Assembly: GCF_002160525.1 (NCBI RefSeq) | Contig: NZ_NFKT01000016.1 | Span: 38,177 to 102,176 of the forward strand | Origin: Lachnoclostridium sp. An169 | GTDB lineage: Bacteria; Bacillota; Clostridia; Lachnospirales; Lachnospiraceae | DNA: 64,000 bases | Direction: 5' to 3' | Shown: piece after piece, positions 45,463 through 53,344 of the stretch | Numbering within the stretch: position 1 is the stretch's first letter | Layout: each line of letters begins with the position of its first letter | The notes under the pieces: model-generated | Seen by the model: only the letters and a program-made list of their open reading frames with translations | Database searches by the model: none | Told to the model about the DNA's origin: nothing | Made by a program: the position numbers and the translations under genes

Positions 45463-46305
45463 ATGAAGCATGAGATAAGTGAAGGGATGCTTGCAATTTT
45501 CCGAAAGAAGATGATGGAAGAGGAAAAGGCAGCGGCTACAGTGGAAAAATACACAAGAGATGTGGGAGCATTTCTGAAATATGCGGAAGGCTCCGGCGGA
45601 GTGGACAAGGAGCTGGTTCTTACCTATAAAAGTTCCCTGGCGGAAAAGTATACGCCGGTGAGTGTAAACTCCATGCTGGCAGCACTCAACTGTTTCTTTA
45701 AAAAGACAGGCTGGTTCGACTGCACGGTAAAGCTCCTCAAGATTCAGAAGGAATCTTTCCGTGCGCAGGAGCAGGAACTGTCAAAGAGTGAGTACCTGCG
45801 CCTGCTCGGCGCCGCAAAGGATCAGAAAAACGAACGGATATATCTTGTAATGGAGACAATATGTTCCACAGGGATACGTGTGAGCGAACTGAAATTTATT
45901 ACAGTTGAGGCACTGGAAAGCGGGAGGGCGCAGGTGGCGCTAAAAGGAAAGACAAGAACTGTACTTCTCCCTTCTGCACTGCGAAAAAAACTCCGCACAT
46001 ATGTGAAGGAGAAGGAAATCAGAAGCGGAAGCATCTTTATTACAAGAACGGGGAAACCCATGGACCGGAGCAATATCTGCCATGCCATGAAGGCGCTCTG
46101 CGAGAAGGCGAGGGTGGCAAAGGAAAAAGTATTTCCCCATAATCTGCGCCATCTGTTCGCCTGCACTTTCTATAAGGTAAAGAAGGATCTGTCCCGTCTG
46201 GCGGATGTCCTGGGACATTCGAATGTGAATACTACAAGGATCTATACACTTGTGAGTGGAAAAACACAGATGAAACAGATCGAGTCGCTGGGGCTTGTGA
46301 CCTGA
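45463..46305 (+). CDS. Tyrosine recombinase, probable invertase of the pilus switch
   Basis: A 280-residue XerC/D-like recombinase. The N-terminal SAM-like DNA-binding domain covers about residues 1-95. The catalytic domain has all key residues: Arg in TGIRVSELKF, Lys in LKGKTRTVLL, His-x-x-Arg in FPHNLRHLFA, His in VLGHSNVNTT and the nucleophile Tyr in TRIYTLVSG. AGGAGG precedes ATG 45463. It is a single gene placed immediately upstream of two inverted repeats (46345-46370 and 46650-46675) that flank a promoter, with the pilus operon beyond. That is the layout of FimB/FimE- or RecV-type DNA inversion systems. Action on these repeats is inferred from position. Confidence 0.9.
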   Translation: MKHEISEGMLAIFRKKMMEEEKAAATVEKYTRDVGAFLKYAEGSGGVDKELVLTYKSSLAEKYTPVSVNSMLAALNCFFKKTGWFDCTVKLLKIQKESFRAQEQELSKSEYLRLLGAAKDQKNERIYLVMETICSTGIRVSELKFITVEALESGRAQVALKGKTRTVLLPSALRKKLRTYVKEKEIRSGSIFITRTGKPMDRSNICHAMKALCEKARVAKEKVFPHNLRHLFACTFYKVKKDLSRLADVLGHSNVNTTRIYTLVSGKTQMKQIESLGLVT

Positions 46306-46338
46306 GGGGATGTCTCCCGGCGGCCGGCAGTGAGGCAC

Positions 46339-46367
46339 AAAAAAACCACATAATGTTTATTATGTGG
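46339..46367 (-). terminator. Left inverted repeat doubles as a minus-strand terminator
   Basis: The left repeat is itself a hairpin (CCACATAAT, loop of four, ATTATGTGG). Read on the minus strand it is followed by seven T (the A run at 46339-46345). It should stop the leftward promoter at 46413-46441 before it runs antisense into the recombinase gene. The right repeat lacks such a T run outside it. Confidence 0.65.
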
Positions 46368-46370
46368 TAA
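46345..46370 (+). repeat. Left inverted repeat (IRL) of the invertible segment
   Basis: The 26-base sequence ACCACATAATGTTTATTATG followed by TGGTAA is repeated in inverse orientation at 46650-46675 with a single mismatch. Each copy also has internal dyad symmetry, as recombinase core sites do. Confidence 0.88.
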
Positions 46371-46412
46371 TAAAGCCCCGTTATTACATATGTATCTCTG
46401 AATATCGGCTAC

Positions 46413-46441
46413 ATTATAACAGATAGATTTTTAAAATGCAA
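46413..46441 (-). promoter_or_regulatory. Leftward sigma-A promoter in the invertible segment
   Basis: On the minus strand TTGCAT (46441-46436) is followed after 17 bases by a perfect TATAAT (46418-46413). No comparable rightward promoter was found inside the segment. Confidence 0.75.
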
Positions 46442-46522
46442 TAAATTTTCGCACAAAAACAAGACCTTTGTGTAAAAGGTTTGTAAACTTTCCGGGAAAG
46501 TTGCGATTCTTCATTTTAAAGG

Positions 46523-46561
46523 GCAGGAGCAAAGATAAAAACAGTCTCCTGCTCTGTTTTT
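46523..46561 (+). terminator. Rightward terminator in the invertible segment
   Basis: GCAGGAG (46523-46529) pairs with CTCCTGC (46546-46552), extended by GG/TC, then TCTGTTTTT. The T run exists only on the + strand side, so the terminator is directional and would flip with the segment. Confidence 0.7.
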
Positions 46562-46649
46562 CCGTTCCATTTTTTCACAGATCCATTCAAAAACAGCAGA
46601 TCATGATCCGTTCGGAGCCTGTACCAGACATTATGCCAGAAAGACATTT

Positions 46650-46675
46650 ACCACATAATAAACATTACGTGGTAA
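46650..46675 (-). repeat. Right inverted repeat (IRR) of the invertible segment
   Basis: TTACCACATAATAAACATTA followed by CGTGGT AA-type ending is the reverse complement of the left repeat apart from one base. A related piece (TGTTTATTATGT) recurs at 46695-46706, inside a short dyad (GACG...CGTC), and may be an accessory site. Confidence 0.88.
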
Positions 46676-46706
46676 CAGAGGGGAGAATGACGTTGTTTAT
46701 TATGTA

Positions 46707-46825
46707 CCGTCATATTAGCGCCAGGTACAGCGGCGCTGCCTGCATAGGCAAAACAGGCGCCTGTCCGGATGAACCGGGTGAGGGGCCTCGAAGCTGTAAC
46801 AGAAACTAAGAATGGAGAGTGCAAA
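46707..46825 (+). other. Hairpin-rich leader of the pilus mRNA
   Basis: The leader contains consecutive small stems: AGCGCC/GGCGCT (46717-46737), GCCT/AGGC (46738-46749), a perfect ACAGGCGCCTGT, and CCGG/CCGG, then GAGG/CCTC, before the ribosome binding site TGGAGAG. No known riboswitch consensus was recognised. It may regulate translation or mRNA stability. Confidence 0.4.
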
Positions 46826-49800
46826 ATGCGAAAAAGAGTGAAAAAACCCCTGGCATTGCTGATGGCGCTCCTGATGATGCTGACGATGTTCGGCAGTCAG
46901 GTATTTGCGGAAAGTACTGCGCCAGCCGATGCTGCAGCGGCAGTGCAGGGGGAAGAGGGCACCGCAGGAAATGACGATGATGCCGGAAATGCTGAGATCG
47001 ACAGCACTGCGGGAACTGCAGCACAGGATGCCGGGGACGGCAGTCAGGATGCGGACACTAAAAGTGCGGAAACCGCAGGTACGGTCGAGTATGTGCCGGA
47101 AGAGCAGCCCAACGGCGTGACTGTGAAAGCATATGCGGCAGAGGGCGTGCTCCCGGACGGCGCAGTGATGAAAGTCACCATGCTGGACGCTGAGGGAGAT
47201 ACCGCAGACCAGTACAATGAGGCGGCTGCAGCTCTGGAGGAGAGCGATGTGGACTACGCCGGATTCCTGGCAATGGACATCAGCTTCTACGATGCAGAAG
47301 GAAACGAGATCGAACCTGAGGACGGCGCGGTGAACGTGCAGTTTGAGGTGGACGAGTCTCTGCTCCCGGAAGAAGCCGAGGCGGATACACTGGCGGTACA
47401 GCACCTTGCGGAGACGGAGGACGGAATCCAGGTTGAGACTGTGGCTGATGCGGCAGATGTGACCGATGGAACTGTTGCAGTTGAAGGCAAGGCTGTGACG
47501 GCGGAGTTCAGTGTGGAGAACTTTTCGTACTTTACGATTACGTGGGGATCTGATTGGTCGTGGAGTGATTATTTTCAGATAACTGTTCACTATGTGGATA
47601 CAAATGGAAATGAGCTTACTGTAGATTCCGGTCAAACGGTGCAGAATATCAACATTAGCGGTGTATCAGATGGTAGGTCAAAAGCGTATAAATTTGCAGA
47701 TTACGAAAGAACTATATCAGGATACAACTATATAGGAGCAAAATACAGCCAGAATGAGAATTTTTCAAATGCGCAGGATGTTATCCGGATGGTAGCAAGT
47801 CAGAATACTACTTCCTCTGGCGGAGGGTGGGGGTCTGGCAGTAAAACAACCCGCTACTTAAAATTTTATAATTCCGAAAGCGGAGCACAGAATCTTATTG
47901 CTACTCTGCAAGAAGATGACAGGTGGGCACAGTCAGCCCATATCTACCTCGTCTATGAATCAAACGGCTCCGGCGGAGGAACCGGAGGCGGTGGTGAGAC
48001 GATCACAAACGCCAGTGTAACGACTGGCAAGACGGCTGTTCTGAAGGACGATGAATCAGGCAACTATGATCTGACGCTTTCGATCAGCGGGGACAGAGGA
48101 CAGGCAGACGGTGAGGATGTAAAGGTTGATATTCTGTTTATTCTCGATGAGTCCGGAAGTATGGATTACAGCCTTTATAGTGACAATGATGCTGGGTGGG
48201 GCGACAGCCGCATGGATCTCCTTAAGGAGGCAGTAAGGGGTCTTATCACTACGGTTGAGTCAAATGATGATATCGATGCAAGATACAGCGCCGTTTCTTT
48301 TTCCAGATCACAGTATAGGGATCAGGTCGGGTGGACGAGCGCAAATGGTGTCAGAACATTTATAAATGATCTGGACCCGAATGGCGGAACGAACTACCAA
48401 CAGGGTATTAATGATGGAAAACAACTTTTAAATAGTAAGCGTACTGGCGCATTGACTTTTGTTATTTTTGTGTCGGACGGTGAACCTACATATCGTGGTG
48501 TTGATGTAACGAACTATACCGGAGATAATGAAAATGGGAACGGGCAGAATGACAACGAAGGAAAGAATATTGCGGCGGCTGTTGAAGAAATCGGCTCAAT
48601 GTCTTCTGACTATTTTTATGCGATCGGTATGGGACCGGAGTTCGGACAGGATAAAGATTGGTGGGGAAATGTTACAGATAAGCAGGGAACCGTTAATCTA
48701 AAGAGTCTGGCTAATGCCGTAAATGCAAAATATAAGGGCGACAGCAACGTTTATTCGGCGAACGATACAGCCGGGTTGGAAAAAGCTTTTTCTGACATTG
48801 CATCCAGTATCAGTTTCTTCGCGGCGGAAGATGTGACAGTTACGGATCAGTTGAGTAATTACGCTGACATCGTTCTTAATGCGGACAATGCAGCAGAATT
48901 TACTATTACCGTTTCCCGTGACGCGAGAGATGAAAGCAGTGCGAATACCTGGACGACAGAGACTCCGGTAACAAGCGAAGGAAATCTGACGTTCCAGAAT
49001 AGGGATGGGGAAAACGTAATAGCGACAGTTAAATATGATTCTTCAAAGAAGATAATTACGCTTGATTTCCCGGATGATTATGAACTGGAAGAAGGCTACA
49101 TTTATTCAGTCAGTACGGTGATAACTCCGAGTGAAGCGGCTGTGAATGCAGGAATGGGATCTGACGCAGCCGGTCAGACTCCGGATTCCGGAACAGGAAC
49201 GCATGCTGAAAAAGGAGAACGGGGCTTCTGGAGTAATGTGAATGAAAACGCAAAGGTGACATTTACTGCAAATGGTGAAGATGGAGAAGAATTTTTCCCG
49301 AAACCGGTTATTCAGGTTCAGAAAGTCCCGACAGGCAGCCTGACAGTCACAAAAGTATTTGCTGGAATTGATGCTGAGGATTCAGATGTAATAGGTACAA
49401 GTGAATTTACTTTTACCATCGAAAAACTGAAGGAAAATAATGAAGGAAACCTTGTTGTTGATACGGACTTTACAGATACAGAACTGGGCTTTACAGACGG
49501 CGTAAAGACAATCACGATTACCGGAGCTGCTTCCCAGACCATTAGCGGTCTGCCGACAGGACAGTACCGTGTGACAGAAACAGCAGAGAGTATTCCGGAG
49601 AGCATCGGCGATTACGTCTATGTGAGCAACAGCATTTCGCCAGAGAACCCTGTAACAGTAGAGAAAGACCAGACGGCGGCAGTAACGGTTACGAATACGT
49701 ATAACCACAGGGATAAAACACTGACCATTACCAAAAAAGTAGATGGCAATATGGGAGATAGAACCCATGATTTCGATTTTGAACTTACAGTTCTGCAGGA

Positions 49801-50212
49801 AAATGGTGAACTGCTTACAGCAGATGACTATCGGCAGATTGCAGGGACAGCAGAGAAGAATGAAGCTCCATTGAGTGATTTAGAATTTGACGAAAATGGA
49901 AAAGCTGCATTTACTCTGCGGAACAACCAGACATTTACAATTGCAATTCCGCATGGCTGTCAGTATACCGTGGAAGAAGTAAATAATGACGGATACAAAG
50001 TAGGAATTAAAGTAACTGCAGGAGACGGCGATGTTGATAATGGGAAACTAACGGGTACGCTTACAGAAAATATATCAGCAACCTTCACAAATGACAGAAC
50101 TGTCAACCCGCCAACCGGTCTGATCCACACTTCTGCTCCATTCGCAGCGATGATCATCATTGCCCTTGGCGCAGTGGTTATATTCATCACAGGAAGACGG
50201 ATTCGCAGATAA
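46826..50212 (+). CDS. Wall-anchored VWA-domain pilus tip adhesin
   Basis: A 1128-residue surface protein starting at ATG 46826 (TGGAGAG upstream). Residues 1-30 are a signal peptide (KKPLALLMALLMMLTMFGSQ, cleavage near VFA-ES), then an acidic Ala-rich region. A von Willebrand factor A domain spans about 430-660 with a complete MIDAS (DESGS at D441-S445, Thr in GGTNYQQG, Asp in VSDGEP). Two Cna-B/FctA-like pilin domains follow (GSLTVTKVF near 835, KTLTITKKVDGNMGDRTHDF near 970). The C-terminus is a sorting signal: NPPTG, hydrophobic helix, RRIRR. By analogy with SpaC/RrgA-type tip pilins it should bind host or partner surfaces. The N-terminal third is visibly richer in GC than the middle. Confidence 0.88.
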   Translation: MRKRVKKPLALLMALLMMLTMFGSQVFAESTAPADAAAAVQGEEGTAGNDDDAGNAEIDSTAGTAAQDAGDGSQDADTKSAETAGTVEYVPEEQPNGVTVKAYAAEGVLPDGAVMKVTMLDAEGDTADQYNEAAAALEESDVDYAGFLAMDISFYDAEGNEIEPEDGAVNVQFEVDESLLPEEAEADTLAVQHLAETEDGIQVETVADAADVTDGTVAVEGKAVTAEFSVENFSYFTITWGSDWSWSDYFQITVHYVDTNGNELTVDSGQTVQNINISGVSDGRSKAYKFADYERTISGYNYIGAKYSQNENFSNAQDVIRMVASQNTTSSGGGWGSGSKTTRYLKFYNSESGAQNLIATLQEDDRWAQSAHIYLVYESNGSGGGTGGGGETITNASVTTGKTAVLKDDESGNYDLTLSISGDRGQADGEDVKVDILFILDESGSMDYSLYSDNDAGWGDSRMDLLKEAVRGLITTVESNDDIDARYSAVSFSRSQYRDQVGWTSANGVRTFINDLDPNGGTNYQQGINDGKQLLNSKRTGALTFVIFVSDGEPTYRGVDVTNYTGDNENGNGQNDNEGKNIAAAVEEIGSMSSDYFYAIGMGPEFGQDKDWWGNVTDKQGTVNLKSLANAVNAKYKGDSNVYSANDTAGLEKAFSDIASSISFFAAEDVTVTDQLSNYADIVLNADNAAEFTITVSRDARDESSANTWTTETPVTSEGNLTFQNRDGENVIATVKYDSSKKIITLDFPDDYELEEGYIYSVSTVITPSEAAVNAGMGSDAAGQTPDSGTGTHAEKGERGFWSNVNENAKVTFTANGEDGEEFFPKPVIQVQKVPTGSLTVTKVFAGIDAEDSDVIGTSEFTFTIEKLKENNEGNLVVDTDFTDTELGFTDGVKTITITGAASQTISGLPTGQYRVTETAESIPESIGDYVYVSNSISPENPVTVEKDQTAAVTVTNTYNHRDKTLTITKKVDGNMGDRTHDFDFELTVLQENGELLTADDYRQIAGTAEKNEAPLSDLEFDENGKAAFTLRNNQTFTIAIPHGCQYTVEEVNNDGYKVGIKVTAGDGDVDNGKLTGTLTENISATFTNDRTVNPPTGLIHTSAPFAAMIIIALGAVVIFITGRRIRR

Positions 50213-50242
50213 GCAGTGATGCATACTGCGGAAAGGAACCAG

Positions 50243-50611
50243 ATGGCAGTTAAGAAAAGACGTGTTCAAAGAAAAGGCTCTCCGGCGGCGCCGACAGCAA
50301 GGTCGCCGGACAGCCGCAAGAAAAAATCTTCGCATCCTGAACAGACACAGATTATACCGCAGATGTCTTCCGGTATGAAAGAGATTTCAGACCTGTTCAA
50401 AGACCTACATTTCCAGAAAAAGATCTTGGGCGGTGTCGATGAGATGGATGTCTGGCGGCAGCTTCGGGAGGTTCAGAAAGAGTATGAAACACTGCTTCGT
50501 ATTCATGATGAGCAGAACAAAGCACTGCTGAAGGAACGGGATGCAGAGATTCGCAAATTGAAGCGCAGACTTCTGGAGAAAACCGAAGTGAGAGGTGAGA
50601 CGGTTGAGTAA
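50243..50611 (+). CDS. Small cytoplasmic coiled-coil protein, DivIVA-like
   Basis: A 122-residue protein. The first 45 residues are basic and disordered (KKRRVQRKGSPAAPTARS). Residues 58-115 read FQKKILGGVDEMDVWRQLRE, then VQKEYETLLRIHDEQNKALL, a pattern similar to the DivIVA/GpsB N-terminal motif (F-x-x-G-y-x-x-x-x-V-x-x-F/L) leading into a coiled coil. It has no signal peptide or membrane segment. ATG 50243 has AAAGGAA upstream. It overlaps the SipA-like gene by 8 bases. Such a protein in a pilus operon could place assembly at septum or pole; that is inference from a weak sequence resemblance. Confidence 0.6.
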   Translation: MAVKKRRVQRKGSPAAPTARSPDSRKKKSSHPEQTQIIPQMSSGMKEISDLFKDLHFQKKILGGVDEMDVWRQLREVQKEYETLLRIHDEQNKALLKERDAEIRKLKRRLLEKTEVRGETVE

Positions 50612-51185
50612 GCCAAAGGCAGCGGGGAAAAAAGAAAAGAATAAAGCGCCGCTGTCACCGGATGAAGTGATCAAAGGCAGGATGAAAAATCTGGCATATC
50701 AGGAAGAGATTATAAGTTTTTTTACAAGGTTAATTACTCTTGCTGTATTGCTCTGGATCATATTCGGAATGGTATTCGGGCTTACACCAATGGAAAATGA
50801 CGACATGTCTCCCAGAATCAGCGCAGGAGATCTGATGCTCTATTACAGATTGGACCGTGAGTTCATTAGCGATGACATTATCGTTTTTGAAAAAGATGGT
50901 CAGCAGTATACGGGGCGTATTGTTGCCAGAGGCGGCGACAGTGTGGAAGTTACAGACGATGCAGAACTGGTGGTGAACGGAGGAATCGTTATGGACAGCG
51001 ACATTTTCTACTTCACACCAAAGTATGACGAGAATGTGACGTATCCCGTACAACTCGCGGAGAATGAATATTTTGTGCTCTGCGATTACAGGGAGGGCGC
51101 AAGGGACAGCAGATATTTCGGTCCCGTCAGCGCCGATGAGATCAAGGGCAAGGTGATCACAGTGATTCGCCGCTCGAATCTCTGA
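50604..51185 (+). CDS. SipA-like signal peptidase homologue lacking the catalytic dyad
   Basis: A 193-residue membrane protein with one N-terminal helix (about residues 38-60) and an outer domain of the type I signal peptidase fold. The box that should read S-M-x-P is D67-M-S-P (ENDDMSPRISAGD), and the lysine of the K-R-I/V-V-G box is G104 (YTGRIVARGGD). Ser to Asp and Lys to Gly are the same two substitutions described for Streptococcus pyogenes SipA, which is needed for pilus polymerisation and is not an active peptidase. The rest of the fold is conserved (YFVLCDYREGARDSRYFGPV). TTG 50604 is the best start. I infer a chaperone-like role in pilus assembly. Confidence 0.82.
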   Translation: MSKPKAAGKKEKNKAPLSPDEVIKGRMKNLAYQEEIISFFTRLITLAVLLWIIFGMVFGLTPMENDDMSPRISAGDLMLYYRLDREFISDDIIVFEKDGQQYTGRIVARGGDSVEVTDDAELVVNGGIVMDSDIFYFTPKYDENVTYPVQLAENEYFVLCDYREGARDSRYFGPVSADEIKGKVITVIRRSNL

Positions 51186-51198
51186 AAAATGAATATCG

Positions 51199-51252
51199 CA
51201 AAGATGAGGGGAGTAAACCAACCGTTTGGGAGGAAAAACCGGAACATCTTTG
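51199..51252 (+). other. Hairpin between sipA-like and major pilin genes
   Basis: CAAAGATG (51199-51206) can pair with CATCTTTG (51245-51252), with a smaller CCAA/TTGG stem inside. There is no T run, so it may be a processing or stability element that raises major pilin mRNA rather than a terminator. Confidence 0.4.
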
Positions 51253-51319
51253 AGATAGAGACGGCATGAAAATGCAGTCAGAAATAAGCAACAAAAAGTG
51301 AAAGAAAGAGGTAAAAAGA

Positions 51320-52372
51320 ATGAAGAGAAAATTATTAAGCCGTGTATCAGCGGTAGCAATGGCAAGTGCGATGATGGTTTCTATGTTTGGGATGACGACA
51401 TTTGCGGAAGGTGGAGTGCTCGGCGGTGATGGATCTGAAGCGATCACAAATGTTGACATTACTAAGATAGTTACAACAGATGGAAAGAGTTACGCACCGG
51501 ATGAAACATTTACATTCAAGGTAGAAACCGGAGAAAAAACAACCTACTACGATGAGGTTGTCTACGCGGGTGTCCCGGGAGGTCTTCTTCCTGGAGCCGG
51601 TGCTGACTTTGACTCAGATGCAGAGTTGAATAACAGTTATACAAAGATCGGCACCTTAACAACAGACGCATCCGTGTTTGAAGGTCCTGGAATCTATCAC
51701 TATGTTGTTTCGGAAAATGCCGGAAATTTTGCGGGAATTACATATGACAATGCAGTGTATGATGTTTATCTCTATGTATATGGAAATGGAGACGAAATGT
51801 ACGTCGGCAATATCGCCACTGTAAAGCAGGGTCAGGAAGGCGGAAAAGCTGACCTTACGTTTACAAATGATTATGGCAAAAATAACGGAAAGCTTCATGA
51901 CCTGACTGTTACAAAAGATGTAACAGGTAATCAGGGAGATACAGAAAAAGAATTCGAGTTTACTATTACGATTACAGGAGATGAAGACAATGAAAGATTC
52001 TATATGGATGTAGAAGGAAGAGTATATACGTTAGTATCAGGAGAAGAGCAGAGCTTTGGTCTGGCAGATGGGGAATCCGCTGTAATCTACGGACTGTCAG
52101 AAGGAGATAAATATGTGGTAACAGAGACAGATTATACAGAAACAGACGGTTATACAACATCCGTTAAAGTGAATAATAATGATGCTGCTGAGGCTTTAAC
52201 TACGGACGAAGTTACTATGGGAGCAGCGGATAATAATGTAGTATTCACCAATAACAAAGAAGTTTCCACCCCCACCGGTATCATCATGAACATCGCTCCG
52301 TACATCATCCTTGTAGCCTTCGCAGGAATCGCAGCACTTGTATTCCTTCGCAGAAGAAACCGCGAGTTCTAA
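51320..52372 (+). CDS. Major pilin with FctA/Spy0128-type isopeptide domains
   Basis: A 350-residue secreted protein. The signal peptide is residues 1-29 (MASAMMVSMFGMTTFA). The first FctA-like domain (about 45-190) has ETFTFKVETGEK, the G-x-Y-x-Y-x-V-x-E run in GPGIYHYVVSENAGNFAG and ITYDNAVYDVYLYVYG. A second domain (about 195-315) opens with LTVTKDVTGNQGDTEKEFEF. The sorting signal is STPTG, a hydrophobic helix and RRRNREF. FctA-type pilins form Lys-Asn isopeptide bonds inside domains and are polymerised by class B sortases, which agrees with the sortase gene next door. RBS AAGAGGT lies upstream of ATG 51320. Confidence 0.88.
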   Translation: MKRKLLSRVSAVAMASAMMVSMFGMTTFAEGGVLGGDGSEAITNVDITKIVTTDGKSYAPDETFTFKVETGEKTTYYDEVVYAGVPGGLLPGAGADFDSDAELNNSYTKIGTLTTDASVFEGPGIYHYVVSENAGNFAGITYDNAVYDVYLYVYGNGDEMYVGNIATVKQGQEGGKADLTFTNDYGKNNGKLHDLTVTKDVTGNQGDTEKEFEFTITITGDEDNERFYMDVEGRVYTLVSGEEQSFGLADGESAVIYGLSEGDKYVVTETDYTETDGYTTSVKVNNNDAAEALTTDEVTMGAADNNVVFTNNKEVSTPTGIIMNIAPYIILVAFAGIAALVFLRRRNREF

Positions 52373-52563
52373 GAGCCGCCGGCCTGAATGAACCTGACAC
52401 ATAATTCAGAATGTCAGACTACTTATACTCATTTTATTTAACTCATTTAAAATCAGTTTAACCCATCCCTGGCCGGTTCTCCGGTCAGGGAAAAACCAGA
52501 TACCGGCGCATGCCGGTAAATATCAGCGAACCTGATACAACACCCGGAGAGGAGGCCCACATC

Positions 52564-53307
52564 TTGAGAAAAGCAGCGCTTGCGGCAAAGGCGGGAAACA
52601 GAGTGCTCGGCATAATAGCCGGACTTCTGATCCTGGTGATGCTTCTCTACGGAGCCTACTCTCTCTGGGATACGGCGATGGTCTATGCCGGGGCATTTCT
52701 GGACGACGATCTTCTGCAGTACAAGCCTACCGGCGAGGGGGAGGACAACCCTACACTGGAAGAGCTCATGCAGATCAATCCCGACGTCCGGGGATGGCTG
52801 ACCATCGATGACACGAATATTGATTACCCGGTTGTCCAGGGCGAGACAGACATGGAATATGTCAACAAAGATGTATACGGAGAGTTCGCGCTCTCCGGTT
52901 CCATCTTTCTGGACAGCGAGAACAGTCCGGATTTTACGGACAGCTACAGCCTGGTCTACGGTCACCATATGAGCAACGGTGCGATGTTCGGTGATGTCGT
53001 GGAGTTTGTAAACGAAGATTATTTTGAGGGGCATATAACCGGTACGCTTTATCTGCCGGACAGCACATATGAGATTACCCTGTTTGCCTGTGTGGAGGCG
53101 GATGCATCAGATTCGCGTATCTACAGCCCGCAGTTGCAGAACAGTTCCACTCTGGACAGTTTTCTTTCCTATATAAAGGAAAAGTCCGTGCAGTACAGGG
53201 ACGTCGGGGTATCACCGGAGGACAGGATTATCGGACTGTCCACATGTGCGGAGGCAGTGACCAACGGCCGCGTCGTTGTCTTTGGTCTTCTGAATCCGAG
53301 AAGCTGA
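52564..53307 (+). CDS. srtB: Class B pilin-polymerising sortase
   Basis: A 247-residue membrane-anchored cysteine transpeptidase. One N-terminal helix (VLGIIAGLLILVMLLYGAYS) is followed by the class B catalytic domain: INPDVRGWLTIDDTNIDYPV, His in LVYGHHMSNGAMF, Cys in IIGLSTCAEA and Arg in NGRVVVFGLL. I place the start at TTG 52564, which has AGGAGG eight bases upstream; an in-frame ATG at 52510 lacks one. It should join the PPTG/TPTG-type pilins of this locus. Whether it also handles the QTGD-type proteins at 53345 and 55245 is unclear. Confidence 0.92.
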   Translation: MRKAALAAKAGNRVLGIIAGLLILVMLLYGAYSLWDTAMVYAGAFLDDDLLQYKPTGEGEDNPTLEELMQINPDVRGWLTIDDTNIDYPVVQGETDMEYVNKDVYGEFALSGSIFLDSENSPDFTDSYSLVYGHHMSNGAMFGDVVEFVNEDYFEGHITGTLYLPDSTYEITLFACVEADASDSRIYSPQLQNSSTLDSFLSYIKEKSVQYRDVGVSPEDRIIGLSTCAEAVTNGRVVVFGLLNPRS

Positions 53308-53344
53308 AGCAGAAAAAGCCATCCGGAAACAGCACAGGAAGGGG

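Larger units (their letters stand above)
46371..46649. promoter_or_regulatory. Invertible promoter segment, present orientation predicted OFF
   Basis: About 280 bp between the two inverted repeats, with no gene. It holds a leftward promoter (46413-46441) and a rightward intrinsic terminator (46523-46561). In this orientation the pilus genes lack the promoter and rightward transcription from the recombinase is terminated. Inversion would put the -10 at about 46600-46605 pointing right, through IRR, toward ATG 46826, and would turn the terminator around. Confidence 0.75.

Noticed and set aside
46707..46825. Cyclic-di-GMP riboswitch before the pilus gene
   Set aside because: Such switches often precede adhesin genes, but the conserved GEMM core elements could not be aligned to this leader; only generic hairpins are visible.
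50604..51185. Active type I signal peptidase
   Set aside because: Both members of the Ser/Lys dyad are replaced (Asp and Gly), so a working peptidase is unlikely.
52467..52490. Terminator between major pilin and sortase
   Set aside because: The stem CCCTGGCCGG/CCGGTCAGGG is good but is followed by A, not T, so termination on the + strand is doubtful; sortase and pilin are probably co-transcribed.
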